Shown: one piece after another, positions 1 through 6,016 of the stretch
Layout of the letters: each line of letters opens with the position of its first letter
How positions within the stretch are numbered: the first letter of the stretch is position 1
DNA from: Methylophaga sp.
Lineage (GTDB): Bacteria; Pseudomonadota; Gammaproteobacteria; Nitrosococcales; Methylophagaceae
Reading direction: 5' to 3'
Length of the DNA: 6,016 bases
Assembly (NCBI GenBank): GCA_014762585.1
Contig: JABURN010000005.1
Location: 1 to 6,016 of the forward strand
The notes under the pieces: generated by a model
Told to the model about the DNA's origin: nothing
The model's input: only the letters and a program-made list of their open reading frames with translations
The model's database searches: none
Made by a program: the position numbers and the translations under genes

Positions 1-2
1 AG

Positions 3-359
3 AGTCTCCCCGCGATTGGCCAGGGCGCACTGGGTATCGAGACCCGGATTGATGATGAAGAAATGAACGCGCTCATCGCGCCGCTGCATGATCGCCTGAC
101 TGCAATTACGGTCACGGCCGAACGTGCGCTCAATCGCCGTCTTGCCGGTGGTTGCCAGGTGCCTATCGCCGGTTATGCGATGCTGGAAGGTGACCAAGTC
201 TGGCTGCGGGGCCTGGTCGGCAGACCGGACGGCACCCACACGCTTTATGCCGAAAAACGCGGTCCTGCAGCTGATGCCGATGCGATTGGTGTCGCCGTCG
301 CAGAGATGCTGCTGGCGCAGGGCGCAGATAAGATTCTCAGCGACGTTTATGGTGACTGA
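3..359 (+). CDS. hemC: Porphobilinogen deaminase (hydroxymethylbilane synthase), C-terminal part
   Basis: This is the 3' end of hemC; the gene begins before the window and the first full codon is at 3. About 118 residues are visible of a family length near 310. The enzyme joins four porphobilinogen molecules into hydroxymethylbilane in the cytoplasm. The visible part opens with the family signature [11 protein letters not shown] and then carries [12 protein letters not shown], whose cysteine (codon 153-155) is the residue that covalently binds the dipyrromethane cofactor (Cys242 in E. coli). The end, a domain-3 helix finishing ILSDVYGD, is also typical. An ATG at 63 lies inside the conserved domain and is not the start. 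The stop TGA overlaps the start of hemD by 11 bases, which indicates translational coupling. Nothing in the visible part looks damaged. Confidence 0.97.
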   Translation, partial: SLPAIGQGALGIETRIDDEEMNALIAPLHDRLTAITVTAERALNRRLAGGCQVPIAGYAMLEGDQVWLRGLVGRPDGTHTLYAEKRGPAADADAIGVAVAEMLLAQGADKILSDVYGD

Positions 360-1110
360 CAAGCCGCTGGCCGGCCAGAGAATTCTGGTGACCCGGCCGC
401 AAGCACAATCTGAGCATCTGATAGACCTGATTCAACAGGCAGGGGGCGAGGCAATCAACTTTCCTGTAATCAGCATTCTGCCCCTGGCCGCTGAAAACTG
501 GTGCTCGCTGAACCTGGAGCAAATCGATTGGCTGATTTTTGTCAGCCGCAATGCGGTCGACGCATTTTCAAGTGGCTGGAAACAGGATTTACCGACGCAG
601 TTGAAACTGGCTGCAGTGGGCGATGGTACAGCCAGTGCGATGCGAGAGGCCGGCCTGCCGGTGGATTGCCAGCCCGAAATATCTAACGGCAGCGAGGGGC
701 TGTTGAAGATGCCCGCGATGCAGGCGATGGATGGCAAACAGGTGCTCATTGTCAGAGGAGTTGGCGGTCGTGAACTGCTTGCTGATACCCTGACTGACAG
801 AGGTGCTACTATTGCTTATGTGGAGGTTTATCGCAGAACATTGGCTGAACATGGTCGGCAAGCCTGCCTTAAAGCAATGCATGCAGACAAGCTGATCTGC
901 ACCAGCGTGGCCGGCCTGGATAATCTGTGCCGGATTCTGGCCGAGTATCGTGCCGAGTTGTTCTGCAAGCCGCTGGTGGTAGTCAGCGAGCGAATCAGGG
1001 ACCATGCCCGTACACTCGGTTTCAGGTGGGTTGAAGTCAGTGCCGATGCCAGTGATACGGCGGTGTTAAACACATTGATTGAAATGGATAAACAGCATGG
1101 CAAACAATGA
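349..1110 (+). CDS. hemD: Uroporphyrinogen-III synthase
   Basis: HemD closes linear hydroxymethylbilane into uroporphyrinogen III with inversion of ring D, the branch point to heme, siroheme and cobalamin. The product is 253 residues, normal for the family (about 245-265). Visible family features are RILVTRP (residues 11-17), [10 protein letters not shown] (61-70), [10 protein letters not shown] (89-98), the run [14 protein letters not shown] (132-145), the segment ending VEVYRR (158-163), and [10 protein letters not shown] (184-193). The two halves correspond to the two alpha/beta domains that embrace the substrate. I chose ATG at 349 because it starts just before the first conserved strand. 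The frame is open further upstream to 124, but that extension overlaps hemC deeply. GTG at 352 is a possible alternative. No strong ribosome binding site is visible, which fits coupling to hemC through the 11-base overlap. The 3' end overlaps hemX by 14 bases. Confidence 0.96.
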   Translation: MVTDKPLAGQRILVTRPQAQSEHLIDLIQQAGGEAINFPVISILPLAAENWCSLNLEQIDWLIFVSRNAVDAFSSGWKQDLPTQLKLAAVGDGTASAMREAGLPVDCQPEISNGSEGLLKMPAMQAMDGKQVLIVRGVGGRELLADTLTDRGATIAYVEVYRRTLAEHGRQACLKAMHADKLICTSVAGLDNLCRILAEYRAELFCKPLVVVSERIRDHARTLGFRWVEVSADASDTAVLNTLIEMDKQHGKQ

Positions 1111-1717
1111 AAACAAGCAGCAAATCGACGATAACGTTCAGGATGCTGAACTGGTAACAGAAAAAGCAGCGGCGAATAACAAAGCAGTCTGGATCGCGCT
1201 GGCTTTACTGTTGCTGCTAATGCTGGGTTCAGCAATCTGGCTGTATCAGCAAATCAACAGCCAACAGCAGCAACAGACAGAACAATTCAATACGCTGGAA
1301 GGCGAACTGGCGACCTTACAGTCCAGCAGTGAACTTCATCAGCGCCAGTTCATGGAATTGGGCGAGCAACTCCAGGCCCAGTCGAAAAAGCTTGATGACT
1401 TTATTTCCCGCGAAACCCTGACCAGTGAAGAATTGAAAAGAACCTGGGCTTTGCAGGAAATTGAATACCTGCTTAATGTCGCTAATCAGCGGGCCTTACT
1501 GGCGCATGATGTGGACGGTGCCATTCGCGCACTGGAAATGGCAGACAAGCAGATTCAGGCGATGTCCGATTACCGGCTCCATCCGCTGCGGGCACTGATC
1601 GCCGAAGAGGTTATGGAGTTGGAAGCGCTGGCCGATATTGATACTGCCGGTATCGCCATCAAATTGCAGACCGCCGCGAAGCACGTGCAGACCCTGCGCG
1701 TGAAAAAAGGCCCGTAA
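1097..1717 (+). CDS. hemX: HemX, N-terminal membrane-anchored part, ended by an in-frame TAA
   Basis: This is the first 206 residues of HemX, an inner-membrane protein encoded with hemC, hemD and hemY. Databases often label it uroporphyrinogen-III C-methyltransferase, but no methylase motif is visible and its function is uncertain. A hydrophilic N-terminus is followed by one membrane helix (about residues 30-50), a glutamine-rich stretch (51-63), a probable coiled coil to about 105, and the family hallmark beginning W-ALQEIEYLLNVANQRALL (117-136) and running through DVDGAIRALEMAD (138-150). Lysines precede the helix and none follow closely, which suggests N-in with the bulk in the periplasm (inference). 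ATG at 1097 is chosen; an in-frame TTG at 1079 would only add six residues. It overlaps hemD by 14 bases. Family members run about 330-400 residues, so this piece is short. The remainder follows immediately in the same frame. Confidence 0.9.
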   Translation: MANNENKQQIDDNVQDAELVTEKAAANNKAVWIALALLLLLMLGSAIWLYQQINSQQQQQTEQFNTLEGELATLQSSSELHQRQFMELGEQLQAQSKKLDDFISRETLTSEELKRTWALQEIEYLLNVANQRALLAHDVDGAIRALEMADKQIQAMSDYRLHPLRALIAEEVMELEALADIDTAGIAIKLQTAAKHVQTLRVKKGP

Positions 1718-1720
1718 GTG
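1707..1720 (+). promoter_or_regulatory. Possible reinitiation site: AAGG, TAA-GTG
   Basis: An AAGG at 1707-1710, preceded by a run of A, lies 7 bases before a GTG (1718-1720) that directly abuts the TAA stop. A ribosome stopping there could restart on the C-terminal half of HemX. The match to a Shine-Dalgarno sequence is modest and may be chance. An in-frame ATG at 1742 is an alternative restart with a weaker upstream signal. Confidence 0.4.
1715..1717 (+). other. hemX: In-frame TAA interrupting hemX
   Basis: The TAA ends the N-terminal piece after RVKKGP, and the same frame continues directly with the rest of HemX. Together the pieces give 339 codons, a normal HemX length, so nothing is missing and no frameshift is involved. 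The stop lies in the poorly conserved linker between the N-terminal helical region and the C-terminal domain. A single substitution, for example from CAA or GAA, would explain it. It could be a real nonsense change, a true gene split, or a base-calling error. Confidence 0.85.
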
Positions 1721-2116
1721 GAATTTGATGAGTCTCAGAGCATGCCATCTGCTACAGAGTCGGACGCGGGCTGGAAACAGGCGCTGGATGATATCTGGCA
1801 GCAGATGCGTTCACTGGTTGTGATTCGTCATGATCAAACCGGCGAGGCGGCGGTGCTGGTGCCGGAGCAACGTTATTTCCTGTATCAGAATCTGCGTCTG
1901 CAACTGGAAAGCGCCCGGCTGGCATTGTTGAATGCGGACAATGATAACTATCAGCATAGTCTGCAAACGGCCATTAACTGGTTGCAGCAGTATTTCACCG
2001 GTGATCAGCGTGATGCGCTGCTCAATACCCTCAAAAAGCTGCAGGACGCACAAATCAATATCAGTATTCCGGATATATCCGGTTCCCTGAATTGGCTTGA
2101 GGAGTATCAGCAATGA
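1718..2116 (+). CDS. hemX: HemX, C-terminal part, in the same frame after the TAA
   Basis: This is the C-terminal 132 residues of HemX. The opening (residues 1-18) is an acidic, polar linker. The conserved domain starts at GWKQALDDIWQQM (18-30). Next comes SLVVIRH (32-38), then PEQRYFLYQNLRLQLESARL (49-68), and the typical closing segment INISIPDISGSL (113-124). All are HemX family features that normally follow the N-terminal region in one polypeptide. No signal peptide or membrane helix is present. If the HemX bulk is periplasmic, a separately made C-terminal piece would stay in the cytoplasm, so it may not work as a stand-alone protein (inference). The start is uncertain: GTG at 1718 abuts the stop, and ATG at 1742 is the next candidate. 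The 3' end overlaps hemY by 4 bases (ATGA). Confidence 0.8.
   Translation: MEFDESQSMPSATESDAGWKQALDDIWQQMRSLVVIRHDQTGEAAVLVPEQRYFLYQNLRLQLESARLALLNADNDNYQHSLQTAINWLQQYFTGDQRDALLNTLKKLQDAQINISIPDISGSLNWLEEYQQ
2099..2104 (+). promoter_or_regulatory. Ribosome binding site of hemY
   Basis: GAGGAG lies 8 bases before the ATG at 2113. It is the strongest ribosome binding site in the heme operon. It supports the chosen hemY start and would let hemY be translated even if ribosomes drop off at the hemX TAA. Confidence 0.8.
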
Positions 2117-3312
2117 AAATACTGCTCGTCGTTGCCCTCGCGCTTGCCTTTGGTGCCGCCGTGATCTGGGCGGCGGATTTCGAGCCCGGCTTTGTGTTGC
2201 TCCAGTATGGCAGCTGGAGCCTGGAAACCTCCTTGGTAGTGTTTTCGGCAGCTTTTATTCTGTTGTTGGTAGCCGGTTACCTGCTGCTACGCAGTCTGGT
2301 GCTGGTCAAACAGTCACCGGGCAAACTGGCCAACTGGAAAGAAACCCAACGCCACAAACGGGCTAACCGGGCACTGACCCGTGGTCTGATTACCCTCGAG
2401 GAAGGACGTTGGGCTGAAGCCGAGCGAACCCTGATCCGTCATGCTGGTAACAGTGAAACCCCTTTGTTGCATTACCTCGCCGGCGCCCGAGCCGCGCAGA
2501 AACAGAATGCCGCGGATCGTCGCGATACCTACCTGCGACTGGCCCATGAAACCACCGAAGGGGCCGATATCGCCGTGGGTGTGGTGCAGGCCGAACTGCA
2601 GATTTCAGCCGGCCAGAAAGAGCAGGCGCTGGCCACATTGCAGCACTTAAGAGAAATGGCACCAAAGCATCCTTATGTACTACAGCTGCTACAGTCGCTG
2701 TATCAGGATATGGACCAATGGCAGGACGTGCAGTCGGTGCTGCCGGACTTGCGGAAACGTCACGTGCTCGAGAACAACGAAGTGCAGGCGCTGAGCCTGG
2801 ATGCCGCTGTCGGTCAGCTCGAATCATCCCTCCAGCGTCAGGATTGGCGAAAAATGGAAGCGGTCTGGCAGAAGTCGCCCGCCCGACAGCGTCAGACCGA
2901 AGCTATGCTCAAGCCCTACGTTGAGGGGCTGGTCAGACAGGGCGAAGCAGAAGAAGCGCTTAATCTGATCGAGCAGTTTCTGCGAAAAGACTGGAGCGAT
3001 GCCTTGGTCTATCAATACGGCCAGCTTGAACAGGGCGATTTATTGAAACGTCTGGCACTGGCCGAAAAATGGCTCAAGAACCATCGTGACAATCCCTGGT
3101 TATTACTGACGCTGGGACGTCTGGCAAAAGCCAACTCTCTGTGGACCAAAGCGGAGGAATATCTGCGTCAAAGTCTTCAGCATGGCCCTCGCGGTGAGAC
3201 CTATCAGGTGCTGGCCGAAGTGCAGACGGAACAGGGTAAACCCGAAGCCGCCGCTGAAACATATAAAACCGGACTTGATCTGATGCTGGATCAGACCGGC
3301 AGCATCAGGTAG
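2113..3312 (+). CDS. hemY: HemY, inner-membrane TPR protein of heme biosynthesis
   Basis: HemY of the proteobacterial type is an inner-membrane protein of the porphyrin pathway; it is unrelated to the Bacillus HemY protoporphyrinogen oxidase. The product is 399 residues, normal for the family. It has a first membrane helix at about residues 2-21, then the hallmark DFEPGFVLLQYGSWSLETSL (22-41), a second helix to about 60, and a basic stretch (66-90) that points to a cytoplasmic C-terminus. The rest is helical TPR-like repeats, clear at GLITLEEGRWAEAERTL (91-107), LLHYLAGARAAQ (118-129) and near the C-terminus at WTKAEEYLRQSLQHGP. It probably serves as a scaffold (inference from TPR content). 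ATG at 2113 overlaps the hemX stop as ATGA and has a good ribosome binding site. The stop is TAG. Confidence 0.95.
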   Translation: MKILLVVALALAFGAAVIWAADFEPGFVLLQYGSWSLETSLVVFSAAFILLLVAGYLLLRSLVLVKQSPGKLANWKETQRHKRANRALTRGLITLEEGRWAEAERTLIRHAGNSETPLLHYLAGARAAQKQNAADRRDTYLRLAHETTEGADIAVGVVQAELQISAGQKEQALATLQHLREMAPKHPYVLQLLQSLYQDMDQWQDVQSVLPDLRKRHVLENNEVQALSLDAAVGQLESSLQRQDWRKMEAVWQKSPARQRQTEAMLKPYVEGLVRQGEAEEALNLIEQFLRKDWSDALVYQYGQLEQGDLLKRLALAEKWLKNHRDNPWLLLTLGRLAKANSLWTKAEEYLRQSLQHGPRGETYQVLAEVQTEQGKPEAAAETYKTGLDLMLDQTGSIR

Positions 3313-3315
3313 GAG
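3311..3315 (+). promoter_or_regulatory. Ribosome binding site of the kef gene
   Basis: AGGAG lies 9 bases before GTG at 3325 and decides that start. The nearby ATG at 3332 is out of frame, and the next in-frame Met is residue 85, well inside the transporter domain. The site starts within one base of the hemY TAG, which leaves no room for a separate promoter between the genes. Confidence 0.75.
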
Positions 3316-3324
3316 AGCGGCGGA

Positions 3325-5061
3325 GTGCAAGATGCAGGTGGACATTACCTGATTGATATTCTGGCGCTGTTACTGGCGACAGTCGTTATTATTCCCTTTT
3401 TTCACAAGATTCGTCTGGGTGCCATTCTGGGCTATCTGACCGCCGGGGTCGTGTTGGGACCATGGGGTTTTGGCGTTATTACTGAAGTTGAGGATATTCG
3501 TCATTTAGCCGAATTTGGCGTCATATTCCTGCTTTTTCTACTGGGCATCGAGCTCAAACCCGACAAGTTGTGGCAGATGCGCAAAATGGTCATCGGCCTG
3601 GGGCTGGGTCAGGTGCTGATTACAGCCGGCCTGATTTACGGCATCGCAATCTGGCTTGGTGTTTCCAATCAGAGCGCCATCATTGTCGGTTTTGGTCTGG
3701 CACTGTCTTCCACCGCTTTCTGTCTTAAGCTGCTGTCCGAACGCGGCGGCATTTCCACCGTGATGGGCCGCATGTCCTTCTCTGTGCTGTTGCTGCAGGA
3801 TATTGCCGTGGTGCCATTGCTGGCGCTGGTCTCTTATTTTGCCGCTGGTGGCAGCACCGAAGTCATGGAACCGAGCCTGAAGCCACTGTATGCGCTACTG
3901 GTGATTATTGCGCTGTTGTTTGCCGGTCGTTATCTGCTTAACCCGATCCTGGAACGAATTGTTGCCAGCCAGGATCCGGAAGTCTTTATTGCCGTGGCGG
4001 TGCTGCTGGTGCTCGGCGTGGCCTGGATTATGGAAGCGGTTGGCTTCTCGATGGCACTGGGCGCCTTCCTGGCCGGTGTGATGCTGGCTGAGTCGCATTA
4101 CCGGCATCAGATTGAAGCCGATATCCTGCCATTTCGTGGCATTCTACTCGGTTTGTTCTTCATGACAGTGGGCATGGGCATTGATTTCAGCCTGTTATGG
4201 AAACAGCTCGGGGTCATTGTCGGCATGACAGTAGGCCTTATGGTGCTGAAAGCTGCGGTGGTTTATATGCTGGCCCGGATTTCCGGTGCCCGTCATGATA
4301 TCTCGTTGCAGACCGGTACCCTGTTGTCACAAAGTGGTGAGTTCGGTTTTGTGCTGTTTGGTTTTGCCACCGCCTCCGGCGTGCTGGAAAAGGGGATTGG
4401 CGATATTCTGACTCTGGTGATTGCACTGACCATGGTGCTGACACCGTTTGTGGTTAAGCTGACCAACAGTCTGTTAATCCGCTTTTACACCCCGGCACCG
4501 ACCGAGGATGAGGACTATGCCGAATTTGTCGAGGCCAGCGAAGAACATGTCATCCTGGCCGGTTTCGGCCGTGTCGGTGCGCGCGTGGGCACTTTGCTGG
4601 GTGCGGCCGGTGTGCCTTATATCGCGCTGGATATGAAGCAGCATCGGGTGAAAGATGCGCGAGCACAGGGCTTTCCGGTCTTTTTCGGCGATGCCAGTAA
4701 AGTCAAAGTACTCCAGGCAGCGGGTGCCGACCATGCCAAGATGATCGTGGTGACACTGGATGATCCGGGGCAGGTGGATCGCCTCGTCTCACAAGTGCGT
4801 CAGTTCTATCCTGATATGCCCATTCATGCCCGTGCCCGCGACCGCCGCCATTGCGCTGATTTGATCACTTTGGGCGCCAGTACCACGGTATCGGAAACAC
4901 TCGAAACCAGTCTGCGATTGACTGAAGAAGTCTTACTGGGCAGTGGCGTTGAACAGGAAAAAGCCTCCCACGTCATCAATGAGTTCCGTGATGATTACTA
5001 TTCCAACGTGGTGCAGAAAGTCACCGAGAACAAAGTGGTCCTCGGCGAACTCAAGCATTAA
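3325..5061 (+). CDS. Kef-type monovalent cation/proton antiporter (CPA2) with RCK domain
   Basis: A 578-residue membrane protein of the KefB/KefC group, which exchanges K+ (or another monovalent cation) for H+ across the inner membrane. Residues about 8-385 form the many-helix exchanger domain. It includes the segment ALSSTAFCLKLLSERGG (126-142), the ion-site region LLLQDIAVVPL (155-165), and QSGEFGFVLF (336-345). HQIEADILPF (261-270) matches the HALESDIEPF regulatory loop of E. coli KefC. Residues about 407-525 form an RCK/TrkA-N domain with the nucleotide-binding GFGRVG (413-418) and FGDAS (454-458). The C-terminal tail is short compared with E. coli KefB and KefC (about 600-620). Glutathione gating as in E. 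coli is possible but not shown here, and no KefF or KefG partner gene is adjacent. It lies 12 bases after hemY with no room for a promoter, so it is probably transcribed with the heme genes. KefB versus KefC cannot be decided. Confidence 0.92.
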   Translation: MQDAGGHYLIDILALLLATVVIIPFFHKIRLGAILGYLTAGVVLGPWGFGVITEVEDIRHLAEFGVIFLLFLLGIELKPDKLWQMRKMVIGLGLGQVLITAGLIYGIAIWLGVSNQSAIIVGFGLALSSTAFCLKLLSERGGISTVMGRMSFSVLLLQDIAVVPLLALVSYFAAGGSTEVMEPSLKPLYALLVIIALLFAGRYLLNPILERIVASQDPEVFIAVAVLLVLGVAWIMEAVGFSMALGAFLAGVMLAESHYRHQIEADILPFRGILLGLFFMTVGMGIDFSLLWKQLGVIVGMTVGLMVLKAAVVYMLARISGARHDISLQTGTLLSQSGEFGFVLFGFATASGVLEKGIGDILTLVIALTMVLTPFVVKLTNSLLIRFYTPAPTEDEDYAEFVEASEEHVILAGFGRVGARVGTLLGAAGVPYIALDMKQHRVKDARAQGFPVFFGDASKVKVLQAAGADHAKMIVVTLDDPGQVDRLVSQVRQFYPDMPIHARARDRRHCADLITLGASTTVSETLETSLRLTEEVLLGSGVEQEKASHVINEFRDDYYSNVVQKVTENKVVLGELKH

Positions 5062-5064
5062 GCC

Positions 5065-6012
5065 TTATAGTCGCATCGGCATGACAACATACTGCCGCTC
5101 AAACTGTGGATCGGCAGGCGTGACCAATGCACTGCTGGTTTCATCGGTAAACGTGATTTTGACCTTGTCATCGGGTATCGCATTAAGCAGATCCAGCAGG
5201 TAGGCATTGTTAAAGGCGATTTCCAGTGGCGTGCCTTTGTAGTCGACGCTGATTTCCTCTTCCGCCGATTCCTGTTCCTGATTGGTCACCGTGGCTTTGA
5301 GCTGATCTGTATCAAGATTAATCCGCACGCTGCGGTGTTTGTCATTGGACAGGATAGCGGCACGTGAAAGCGCCTGTTTCAGTTCATCACGATCGGCCAG
5401 CACTTCCTTGTCACCGCCCAGTGGTAGTACCCGTTCGTAGTTGGGGAACTGACCGTCAATCAGCTTCGAGGTGAAGTGAATATCAGGCAGTTCGACTTTA
5501 ATCTGCTGATTACTGAAGGCGAGTTTGACTTCATCATCAGTGTCATTGAGCAGGCGACCCAGCTCGATAATCGCCTTACGCGGCACAATCACACTGTTTT
5601 TTTCTTCGACTGGATTGGCGGTGGTCAGGCTACCCAGTGCCAGTCGGTGGCCATCGGTGGCAACAGCGCGCAGCGTGGTGCCATCACGTTCCAGTAACAG
5701 TCCGTTCAGATAGTAACGAACATCCTGGCTGGCCATCGCAAAACTGGTTTCGTCTATCAGTGCTTTCAGTGCAGTCTGCGGCAGGGCGATTTCGTCGACG
5801 TAGTTGGCGCCTTCGCTGTCCGGAAAGTCATCGCTGGACAGAGTCGCCAGTGAGAAACGGCTTTTACCGGCTTTGACCAGGGCCTTATTGTCAGAGGCAT
5901 TAAAGCTGATGGTGGCATTGCCGGGCAGGGCGCGGACAATGTCAAGCAGCTTGGGCGCGGATACCGTGGTTTTGCCTTCGGCTTCAACCGAAACAGGCAG
6001 GGTGGCCATCAT
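5065..6012 (-). CDS. dnaN: DNA polymerase III beta subunit (sliding clamp), C-terminal 315 residues
   Basis: DnaN is the ring-shaped clamp that tethers DNA polymerase III to DNA and docks many replication and repair proteins. The visible 315 residues match E. coli DnaN from about residue 53 to the end (366). Features include SRFSLATL (51-58), QDVRYYLNG (96-104), VATDGHRLAL (117-126, part of the partner-binding cleft), VIVPRK (141-146), FTSKLIDGQFPNYERVLP (180-197), RAAILSN (217-223) and the conserved ending YVVMPMRL (308-315). All of domains II and III and over half of domain I are present. The reading frame begins at ATG 6012-6010, but the codon before it is TAA, and roughly the first 52 residues of a normal clamp would lie beyond it, outside the window. 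The ATG is thus probably not the true start. The gene converges on kef with 3 bases between the stops, and no recF follows it. Confidence 0.93.
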   Translation of the reverse strand: MMATLPVSVEAEGKTTVSAPKLLDIVRALPGNATISFNASDNKALVKAGKSRFSLATLSSDDFPDSEGANYVDEIALPQTALKALIDETSFAMASQDVRYYLNGLLLERDGTTLRAVATDGHRLALGSLTTANPVEEKNSVIVPRKAIIELGRLLNDTDDEVKLAFSNQQIKVELPDIHFTSKLIDGQFPNYERVLPLGGDKEVLADRDELKQALSRAAILSNDKHRSVRINLDTDQLKATVTNQEQESAEEEISVDYKGTPLEIAFNNAYLLDLLNAIPDDKVKITFTDETSSALVTPADPQFERQYVVMPMRL

Positions 6013-6015
6013 TTA
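6013..6015 (-). other. dnaN: In-frame TAA at the upstream edge of visible dnaN
   Basis: On the minus strand the codon before the first Met is TAA. In E. coli DnaN this position is the glutamate of LEMEMVA (Glu52), and a single GAA-to-TAA change would give what is seen. The rest of the visible gene is intact. Because it lies within four bases of the window end, base quality at a contig edge is a real concern. Confidence 0.7.
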
Positions 6016-6016
6016 C

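Noticed and set aside
124..348. Upstream extension of hemD to a start at 124
   Set aside because: It lies wholly inside conserved hemC in another frame, and HemD homology begins just after the ATG at 349.
589..1235. Minus-strand open frames opposite hemD and hemX
   Set aside because: They run antisense to well-conserved genes, have no recognisable motifs, and their composition is a by-product of plus-strand codon use.
2390..2827. Minus-strand open frame of about 145 codons opposite hemY
   Set aside because: It is rich in Arg, Ala and Pro, as expected for a shadow frame, and resembles no protein family; the opposite strand encodes conserved HemY.
5059..5067. TAAG-C-CTTA dyad at the paired stop codons
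   Set aside because: The stem is only 4 bases with a one-base loop; it simply reflects two opposing TAA stops next to each other.
5105..5113. TGTGGATCG, resembling a DnaA box (TGTGGATAA)
   Set aside because: It matches at only 7 of 9 bases, is single, and lies inside dnaN coding sequence with no AT-rich region or further boxes nearby.
5092..5117. Inverted repeat CTGCCG...CGGCAG as a kef terminator
   Set aside because: The 6-base arms enclose a 14-base loop, no T-run follows, and it lies in dnaN coding sequence; it is most likely chance.
1715..6015. Reassignment of TAA to a sense codon as the explanation for both breaks
   Set aside because: TAA is the stop at the expected C-terminal end of dnaN (after the conserved MPMRL) and is also the stop of the kef gene. 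TGA (hemC, hemD, hemX) and TAG (hemY) are used as stops as well, so all three are stops here.

Overview
The window reads as a piece of a gammaproteobacterial chromosome, moderately GC-rich and almost fully coding, with no mobile elements, RNA genes or CRISPR. The main evidence is the gene order hemC-hemD-hemX-hemY, which is characteristic of Gammaproteobacteria, and the close protein similarity to their HemX, HemY, Kef and DnaN families. I cannot name the genus from sequence alone; a free-living aquatic lineage is only a guess.

Layout. Positions 1-3312 hold a tightly packed plus-strand heme operon: the C-terminal third of hemC (porphobilinogen deaminase), complete hemD (uroporphyrinogen-III synthase), hemX (membrane-anchored protein of unclear function) and hemY (membrane TPR protein). 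All junctions are overlaps or direct abutments (11 nt, 14 nt, 0 nt at the hemX break, and 4 nt ATGA). Twelve bases after hemY, behind a good ribosome binding site and a GTG start, comes a Kef-type cation/proton antiporter (3325-5061), probably on the same transcript. The last ~950 bases are the minus-strand sliding clamp gene dnaN, whose stop codon lies only 3 bases from the stop of the kef gene.

HemC and HemD act in sequence, porphobilinogen to hydroxymethylbilane to uroporphyrinogen III, the precursor of heme, siroheme and cobalamin. HemX and HemY are inner-membrane partners of the pathway. The antiporter couples K+ (or another monovalent cation) efflux to H+ uptake under control of a nucleotide/thiol-sensing RCK domain. 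DnaN is the processivity clamp of DNA polymerase III.

The two most striking things are in-frame TAA codons inside otherwise intact genes. One splits hemX into an N-terminal membrane-anchored part and a C-terminal part in the same frame (1715-1717). The other lies in dnaN (6013-6015, minus strand), where a conserved glutamate near residue 52 would be expected. Both leave the frame intact. TAA is also the normal stop of the kef gene and of dnaN, so a changed genetic code is not the explanation. I see no previously undescribed system here; these breaks, the kef gene attached to the heme operon, and dnaN without a downstream recF are what deserve checking.
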